From contig CALWJQ010000064.1 of the NCBI GenBank assembly GCA_944381055.1, forward strand, positions 38,631 to 102,630: 64,000 bases of DNA, written 5' to 3'. Positions 58,680 to 64,000 of this stretch are shown here, piece after piece. The DNA is from an uncultured Clostridia bacterium (GTDB lineage Bacteria > Bacillota > Clostridia > Oscillospirales > Butyricicoccaceae). Below the pieces are notes generated by a model that ran no database searches, was not told the origin of the DNA, and saw nothing but the letters and a program-made list of their open reading frames with translations. The translations under genes and the position numbers were made by a program. Each line of letters opens with the position of its first letter. Position 1 is the first letter of the stretch.

Positions 58680-59504
58680 GTGGAACAGAAAAGAAACCCG
58701 CGCCCGGGCGGCCGCGGCCGCCGCGGGTCGGTTTACGCAGCCAATGAGCGATACGAAAGGGAAACCGCAGAACGGGAAGACCTGCTCGAGGGAAAAAACG
58801 CCGTTTGGGAGGCGCTGAGCGCCGGCCGGCAGCTGGACAAGCTGTTTTTTGCCAGCGGGTCGGCGTCGTCGGTCGGGCATATCATCGACCGCGCCCGCAA
58901 ACAGGGGGTTCCGGTGCAGGAATGTGACCGCCGCAAGCTGGACCGCATGAGCGCCACGGGCGCGCACCAGGGGGTTATCGCCGTTGCGGCGGCGGCGCGG
59001 TACGCTTCGGTTGTCGACATCCTGGCCCTGGCCGCCGGCCGGGGGGAAGCGCCGCTCGTCGTTTTGTGCGACGGCATCACCGATCCGCACAACCTCGGGG
59101 CCATCATTCGCTCGGCGGAAGTGGCGGGCGCGCACGGCGTCGTCATCCCCCGCCGCCGCAGTGCGGGCCTCAACGGCGCGTGCGCCAAAGCGGCGGCCGG
59201 CGCGCTGGAACACCTGCCGGTCGCGCGGGTCAGCAACCTGCCCGCAGCCATGGCCGAGCTCAAGCAGAACGGGCTGTTCCTGTTTGCCGCCGACATGCAC
59301 GGCCCCAGCCTTTACGAGACCGACCTGACGGCGCCGGCCGGCATTGTCATCGGGTCGGAAGGCGAGGGGCTTTCACGCCTGGTGCGCGAAAGCTGCGATG
59401 CCGTTGTCAGCATCCCGCAGCACGGGCGCATCCCCTCGCTCAATGCGTCCAATGCGGCGGCCGTTTTGTTGTTTGAGGCGGTGCGGCAGCGCAGCGCCCG
59501 GTAA
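58680..59504 (+). CDS. rlmB: 23S rRNA (guanosine-2'-O-)-methyltransferase RlmB, SpoU/TrmH family (274 aa)
   Basis: A short basic tail and an N-terminal substrate-binding domain (about 35-105, EGKNAVWEALSAGRQLDKLFF in pieces) precede a SPOUT methyltransferase domain with DPHNLGAIIRSAEVAGAHGV, GSEGEGLSRLV and IPSLNASNAAAVLLFE. It methylates 23S rRNA. Start is GTG at 58680 with AGGAGGAG about 7 bases upstream. It is followed 22 bases later by the P-type-ATPase-like gene. Confidence 0.93.
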   Translation: MEQKRNPRPGGRGRRGSVYAANERYERETAEREDLLEGKNAVWEALSAGRQLDKLFFASGSASSVGHIIDRARKQGVPVQECDRRKLDRMSATGAHQGVIAVAAAARYASVVDILALAAGRGEAPLVVLCDGITDPHNLGAIIRSAEVAGAHGVVIPRRRSAGLNGACAKAAAGALEHLPVARVSNLPAAMAELKQNGLFLFAADMHGPSLYETDLTAPAGIVIGSEGEGLSRLVRESCDAVVSIPQHGRIPSLNASNAAAVLLFEAVRQRSAR

Positions 59505-59526
59505 GCAAAAGTCGGAGGCAGTTTTT

Positions 59527-61689
59527 TTGGAAGAGCAGTATACCCTGGAAGAAATTATCGCCGAAGTCAAAAGCGGCAAGCTGTCACAGGATCCGGGCGC
59601 GGCGGAAGGCGGGCCCGCGCCGCGGCGTGTCCGTCCGGAGCAGGAACCACAGCCCCGGCAGTCCCGCCCGGAACCAGAGGAAGGAGTGCAGCCGCGCCAC
59701 GCCGCGGAGCCGGCAGACGAGCAGCCTGCGCCGCGTCTTCGTCCCGCGGCCCCGCCCCCGGTGCGTCCGCGGCAGGCGCCGCAGGACGGGGAGGCGGATC
59801 CCATACCGCCGCAGGAAAGCCAGCCGGCCGAGAGGCCCGCGGCCCGCGCCAAGATCCTGGAGTTCCCCGACACGGGGCGCGGCGGCGAAGAAGAAAAGCC
59901 TCGCCGCCGGACACGCGCGCCGTGGCGCACGCAGGCGCCGGCAGACTGGGAGGCGCCCGAGCCCGAAGACCTGCCTGGGGAAGAGGAAGACGAAGGCATC
60001 CACACTGCCCCCGGCCGGCCGTACGACCTGTCCAGCCCCTCTTTTGACGACGCCGGGCAGGGGGCGGCCTACTGCACGGCAAAAACGGCATCGCTGTCGG
60101 CACGCATTTTGTTTTTGCTGCCCCTTTTGGCCGCTTCGGTCTACATGACGCTGGCCCCTATGCTGGGGCTGCCCATGCCGGCGCGTTTCACCTATGTTGA
60201 ACAGCCGTTTTTCTATATCCTGACGCTGTGCGGCATGGAAGTGTGCGCCATGCTGCTCGCCGCCGACGTCACGGGAGCCGGCCTGTACCGGCTGGCAGTG
60301 CTGCGGCCGACGCTGGACAGCGCTGTGCTGTTCAGCTGCCTGTGTACGCTGGCCCACGCCGTATCCATCATTGCCGTGCCCGAATGGGGCGGTTACCTGC
60401 CCTATTCCTGCGTTTCGGTGCTGATCTGCCTGCTGGCTGTCATGGCAAAGCGCCAGCGCGCCGATATTTTAAAGCGCGCCTATAAAATCTGCCAGGTGGC
60501 GACCGCGCCGACGGCGGTCAAACGCATCCGCCTGCCCGACGGCGCCCTTGCCGCCGTCAAAACCCAGCAGGGCGCTTATCCGGATGTCGAGCGCCTGGCC
60601 GAACCGAGCCGGGCCGAGCGCATATCCACGCTGTATGCCCCCGTCGTCATTGCCGCCTGCCTGGCCCTGGCCGCGGCGGCGACCTTTGGCCAGGGGCAGG
60701 GGCAGCTCTTTTTGTGGGCGCTGGCCGCGCTGTCGTCGGTCTGCGTACCCATCCCGCTGATTTTTGCGTCGACGGGCCCGGCGCGCCGGGTGGCCAAAAA
60801 ACTGTTTACTTCGGGTGCGGCGCTGCTCGGCAGCCGCGGCGCTGTGCGCCTGTCACAGTGCCGCGCAGCCGTTTTGCGCGACGGCGACCTGTTCCCGGCG
60901 GGCAGCGTTGCCATCACGGGGATGAAGCTGTCCAATGCCATGCCGATGGAAGAGGTCATCGGCACGGCAGCGGCGGTCTTTTCGGTCTGCGGCAGCGGCG
61001 TCGGCAAGGCTTTTTCCGACTTTGCCCGGCAGCAGTATATCACCGTCAAACGGGCCGACGATTTCCGCTTTTTTGAGACGGGCGGAATGTCGGCCAATGT
61101 CGGGGGGCGCTATGTTCTGGCGGGCAGCCCCAGTTTCCTGATGCGCATGGGCGTCCGCGTCTCGCTGAGCCGCAAGCTGGCCGACGGGCTGTGTCTGGCC
61201 ATCGATTCGGCGTTTGCCGGCGTTTTTACCGTCAAATACGCCGTACAGCCGCAGTCTTTTTCCACTTTCCGCGTATTGCAGCGGTGCCGGCTTCGTCCGG
61301 TGCTGGCGACGGTGTTTTTCGGCCTGACGCAGGCGCTTGTTGAGAAGCGTTTTGAGCTGCGCGACGGCGGAGCGGACTACCCCGACATGGCTGACCGCAT
61401 CGAGCTTTCAGCGCCCGAATGCGGCCGCAGGGAAGAGCCGCTGGCCCTTTTGTCCCGCGATTCGTCCATGGCCTTTGCCGAGGCGGCCGGCGGCGCGCGT
61501 CAGCAGTGCCGCGCCGAAAAGCTGGGCATTGCCGTCGGGCTGGTCAGCGCGGCGATCGGGCTGTTTTTCATGTATTTTCTGGTCGCGTCTTTCAAGGCGT
61601 CGAGCGCGACGCCGTACAATGTCCTGCTTTTCCTGCTGCTGTGGGAAGTCCCGGCGCTGCTGTGCGGCCTGCTCATTACAAAATTTTGA
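59527..61689 (+). CDS. P-type-ATPase-like membrane pseudoenzyme with long disordered N-terminus (720 aa)
   Basis: The N-terminus reads YTLEEIIAEVKSG, then a Pro/Arg/Glu-rich disordered stretch (about 15-175). Membrane segments follow (about 192-213, 225-245, 260-300) with a short loop (about 310-370), another membrane pair (about 375-420), and a soluble region (about 435-640) that resembles the P and N domains of P1B ATPases: GGMSANVGGRYVLAGSPSFLM (about 519 on, in pieces) matches the N-domain nucleotide-loop region. The phosphorylation motif DKTGT reads LRDGDL (450-455), and the TGE, TGD and GDGxND motifs are missing. Two C-terminal membrane segments end the protein. TTG at 59527 follows GGAGG by 8 bases. 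No transport activity is expected. Confidence 0.6.
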   Translation: MEEQYTLEEIIAEVKSGKLSQDPGAAEGGPAPRRVRPEQEPQPRQSRPEPEEGVQPRHAAEPADEQPAPRLRPAAPPPVRPRQAPQDGEADPIPPQESQPAERPAARAKILEFPDTGRGGEEEKPRRRTRAPWRTQAPADWEAPEPEDLPGEEEDEGIHTAPGRPYDLSSPSFDDAGQGAAYCTAKTASLSARILFLLPLLAASVYMTLAPMLGLPMPARFTYVEQPFFYILTLCGMEVCAMLLAADVTGAGLYRLAVLRPTLDSAVLFSCLCTLAHAVSIIAVPEWGGYLPYSCVSVLICLLAVMAKRQRADILKRAYKICQVATAPTAVKRIRLPDGALAAVKTQQGAYPDVERLAEPSRAERISTLYAPVVIAACLALAAAATFGQGQGQLFLWALAALSSVCVPIPLIFASTGPARRVAKKLFTSGAALLGSRGAVRLSQCRAAVLRDGDLFPAGSVAITGMKLSNAMPMEEVIGTAAAVFSVCGSGVGKAFSDFARQQYITVKRADDFRFFETGGMSANVGGRYVLAGSPSFLMRMGVRVSLSRKLADGLCLAIDSAFAGVFTVKYAVQPQSFSTFRVLQRCRLRPVLATVFFGLTQALVEKRFELRDGGADYPDMADRIELSAPECGRREEPLALLSRDSSMAFAEAAGGARQQCRAEKLGIAVGLVSAAIGLFFMYFLVASFKASSATPYNVLLFLLLWEVPALLCGLLITKF

Positions 61690-61717
61690 CGTTTTATCAA
61701 AAATCCCAAAAAATATG

Positions 61718-61746
61718 TTGAACTGGCGGACGATTTATTATATAAT
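61718..61746 (+). promoter_or_regulatory. Promoter of the EF-G-like gene
   Basis: TTGAAC and a perfect TATAAT are 17 bases apart. The start point would be near 61753, leaving a GC-rich leader of about 119 bases that can form several hairpins (for example around 61831-61846). Confidence 0.75.
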
Positions 61747-61871
61747 AGCTAAGACGTGGTTATGGAACGGTAACTGCGGTTTGACGCCGCGGCACAGGTC
61801 CTGCGGGTCTGGCGAATACAGGCCGCTGTCCGGCGGCTGCGGCGATCTTTTACCTTGAAGGAGAGACGTAT

Positions 61872-63950
61872 ATGGCATATCCCATTGACAAAATCCGCAA
61901 TGTTTGCTTGCTGGGACACGGTGGCGACGGAAAGACATCGCTGGCGGAAAGCCTGCTGTTTTTGACCGGCGGGACCGACCGCCTGGGCAAGGTGTCTGAC
62001 GGAAATACTGTCTGCGATTTCGACCCCGAAGAGGTCAAACGCCAGATTTCCATTTCCACGGCGCTGGCTCCTGTCGAGTACAAGGGCCATATCGTCAATG
62101 TTATCGACACTCCGGGTTACTTTGACTTCGAAGGCGAAGTTGCGCAGGCCCTGCGCGTCGCCGACTGCGGCATCATTGTCGTCTCGGCCAAAAACGGCTG
62201 TGCCGTCGGCACTGAAAAAGCGTGGAAGGCCGTGCAGAAGAAAAAGCTGCCCTCGTTCTTTTACATTTCCAAAGTCGACGAAGAACATGCCGATTTTGAC
62301 AAGGCTTACGAAAGCCTGCGGACTGCGTTCGGCAACGCGGCCACGCCCTTTGTCATTCCCCTGTTCGACGAAAACGGCAAGGCGCAGGGCGTCATCAACC
62401 TGCTGACTGAAAAGGTCTATAAAGCGGACGGCAACAAAATCACCGAACACCCGCTGCCCGACAACAAAAAGGAAAAGGTTGAGCGCCTGCGCAACGCGCT
62501 GGTCGAGAGCGTCGCCGAAACGTCGGAAGAGATGCTGGACAAGTACCTGGCCGGCGAGAGCTTCACTGACGAAGAACTGCGCCAGGGCCTGCGCCAGGGC
62601 GTCCTGAAGGGCGACGTCGTCCCCGTGGTCTGCGGTTCGGCGCTGACCGGATTTGGCACCATGCAGCTGCTCGAAACCATCATCGACTTCGCCCCTGCGC
62701 CCAACGAAGTGCGCGTGGAAGAGGGTGTCAACGAAGACGGCGAGCCGGTTGAAGTCAAGTACGATCCCGATGGCAAGACCATCGCCCTGGTTTTCAAGAC
62801 CATTGCCGACCAGTACGGGCGCTTCTCGTTCTTTAAGGTCATTTCGGGCAAGGTGACGGCCGACATGACGTTGCAGAACACCCGCAGCGGCGCCAGCGAA
62901 AAAATGGGGCACATCTATATTGTCAAGGGCAAAAAGAACTACGAAGTGAAAGAAGTCGGCTGCGGCGACATCGGCGCTGTTTCCAAGCTGACCGACACCA
63001 GCACCGGCGATACGCTGTGCGCTGCGGGCGTCGGTATCACTTTAAAGGGCATTGAGTTTGCCGAGCCGTGTTACAGCCAGGTCATTTCGCCTAAGGTCAA
63101 GGGCGGCGAAGAAAAAATTGCTTCCGGCCTGGCCCGCCTGCATGATGAAGACCCGACTTTTACCGTCGTCAACAACCCCGAGACCAAGCAGATGATCATT
63201 TCGGGCGCCGGCGACATTCATATTGACGTGCTGTGCTCTAAACTCAAGAGCAAGTTTGGTGTCGAAGTCGAGCTGAGCGATCCCAAAGTCGCCTATCGCG
63301 AGACAATCCGCAAAAAGGTGTCGATGGTCGAAGGCAACCACAAAAAGCAGTCGGGCGGCCACGGCCAGTACGGCAATGTCAAGATGGATTTCGAGCCCAT
63401 CGAAGGCGAGGACTTCGTCTTTGAAGAAAAGATTTTCGGCGGCAGCGTGCCGAAGAACTTCCACCCCGCAGTCGAAAAGGGCATCCGCGAGGCCATGGAG
63501 CACGGCGTTTTGGCCGGGTACCCGATGGTCGGGCTCAAAGCGACGCTGATGGACGGCAAGTATCATGACGTCGACTCCAACGAGTTGTCCTTTAAAATGG
63601 CGGCCCGGCTGGCCTATAAGGCCGGTATCCCGCAGGCCAACCCGGTCATCCTCGAGCCGGTGTACTCGATGAAGATCTGCGTGCCCGACAGCAATACCGG
63701 CGACGTCATGGGCGACATGAACAAGCGCCGCGGCCGTATTCTGGGAATGGAGCCCCAGGGCGACGGCACCCAGATTGTCGAGGCAGAGGTTCCGCAGAGC
63801 GAAATTGCCGACTACGCCATCGCGCTGCGCTCGATGACGCAGGGACGCGGCTCGTTCACCGCCAAGTTCGAGCGGTATGAGCAGGTCCCGGCCAATGTGC
63901 AGGAAAAGATTATTGCCGAAGCCAAGTTCTCGGCAGATGACGACGAATAG
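61872..63950 (+). CDS. Elongation factor G-like GTPase, EF-G2 type (692 aa)
   Basis: It has the five-domain EF-G layout: GTPase domain 1-275, domain II, III, then IV (about 470-600, with GGHGQYGNVKMDFEP) and V (YSMKICVPDSNTGDVMGDMNKRRGRILGM). G motifs differ from canonical FusA: G1 is GHGGDGKTS (15-23) and G4 is SKVD instead of NKxD. This is the pattern of the EF-G paralogue common in Clostridia, so a housekeeping fusA probably lies elsewhere. AAGGAGAGACG precedes ATG by a few bases. Confidence 0.88.
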   Translation: MAYPIDKIRNVCLLGHGGDGKTSLAESLLFLTGGTDRLGKVSDGNTVCDFDPEEVKRQISISTALAPVEYKGHIVNVIDTPGYFDFEGEVAQALRVADCGIIVVSAKNGCAVGTEKAWKAVQKKKLPSFFYISKVDEEHADFDKAYESLRTAFGNAATPFVIPLFDENGKAQGVINLLTEKVYKADGNKITEHPLPDNKKEKVERLRNALVESVAETSEEMLDKYLAGESFTDEELRQGLRQGVLKGDVVPVVCGSALTGFGTMQLLETIIDFAPAPNEVRVEEGVNEDGEPVEVKYDPDGKTIALVFKTIADQYGRFSFFKVISGKVTADMTLQNTRSGASEKMGHIYIVKGKKNYEVKEVGCGDIGAVSKLTDTSTGDTLCAAGVGITLKGIEFAEPCYSQVISPKVKGGEEKIASGLARLHDEDPTFTVVNNPETKQMIISGAGDIHIDVLCSKLKSKFGVEVELSDPKVAYRETIRKKVSMVEGNHKKQSGGHGQYGNVKMDFEPIEGEDFVFEEKIFGGSVPKNFHPAVEKGIREAMEHGVLAGYPMVGLKATLMDGKYHDVDSNELSFKMAARLAYKAGIPQANPVILEPVYSMKICVPDSNTGDVMGDMNKRRGRILGMEPQGDGTQIVEAEVPQSEIADYAIALRSMTQGRGSFTAKFERYEQVPANVQEKIIAEAKFSADDDE

Positions 63951-63966
63951 TCATTGATTTTTCCAG

Positions 63967-63998
63967 GCCCGGTGGGCATTGTCCACCGGGCTTTTTTT
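63967..63998 (+). terminator. Terminator of the EF-G-like gene
   Basis: GCCCGGTGG and CCACCGGGC form a 9-bp stem with a 7-base loop and seven T residues at the window's end. Confidence 0.9.
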
Positions 63999-64000
63999 AC

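Noticed and set aside
59344..59526. Longer start of the P-type-ATPase-like gene inside rlmB
   Set aside because: The extra codons overlap rlmB in another frame without a ribosome binding site; GGAGG is 8 bases before TTG at 59527.

Overview
The window reads as chromosomal DNA of a GC-rich, endospore-forming member of the Firmicutes (class Clostridia, possibly an Oscillospirales-like gut lineage; the family is inference). Evidence: a complete gerA-type germinant receptor operon, a tryptophan T-box leader, ylxM-ffh-rpsP-khpA, an SLH-domain surface protein, a clostridial-type cluster of hydrogenase-like, DRTGG and PHP proteins, strong AGGAGG ribosome binding sites and vegetative promoters of the TTGACA-17-TATAAT type. 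I see no insertion sequence, prophage, CRISPR array, rRNA or tRNA gene. Coding density is high, and adjacent genes often overlap as ATGA or GTGA.

Layout. 1-2.5 kb: sensory-type [FeFe] hydrogenase-like protein, DRTGG and PHP proteins. 2.6-5.9 kb: KamA-family radical SAM enzyme, flavin/pyridoxamine-oxidase-like protein, HtrA protease. 6-9.8 kb: CapA lipoprotein, DusB, ECF sigma factor and zinc-finger anti-sigma factor in one overlapping operon. 9.8-13.5 kb: gerAA-gerAC-gerAB behind a sigma-G-like promoter. 13.5-20 kb (minus strand): atypical class A beta-lactamase fold protein, nitroreductase, then a methyltransferase and a heterodimeric ABC exporter. 20-24.7 kb: Fe-S aldo/keto reductase with an AdhR-like MerR regulator, FtsH, and a PadR/DUF1048 pair. 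24.7-30 kb (minus): AlaX editing protein, HD protein, PII-like protein, M23 peptidase, lipid-kinase-like protein. 30-36 kb: S4 protein, FeoAB iron uptake, patatin, O-antigen-ligase-like protein. 36-40 kb: thioesterase, PstS-like and DUF3298-like lipoproteins, two small unknown proteins. 40-48 kb: IlvE, a degenerate deacetylase-like protein, T-box-controlled TrpB, CDF transporter, SLH/WG protein. 48-55.5 kb: Ung, amidase, RimM-TrmD-GNAT, the SRP/S16 operon, Lgt-FolD. 55.5-64 kb: XRE-cupin regulator, catalytically dead serine-hydrolase-like lipoprotein, alanine racemase, RlmB, a P-type-ATPase-like pseudoenzyme and an EF-G paralogue.

Themes. Several proteins keep a recognisable enzyme fold but have lost catalytic residues: the hydrogenase-like protein, the NodB-like protein, the serine-hydrolase-like lipoprotein and the P-type ATPase-like protein. 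Several local regulators come with a visible operator or leader: the MerR site at about 20.0 kb, the PadR dyad at about 24.7 kb, a WalR-type box at about 28.87 kb, the Trp T-box at about 44.5 kb and the sigma-G-like site at about 9.8 kb. Cell envelope, spore and redox/electrophile functions dominate. All functions are inferred from sequence reading alone; no database search was run.
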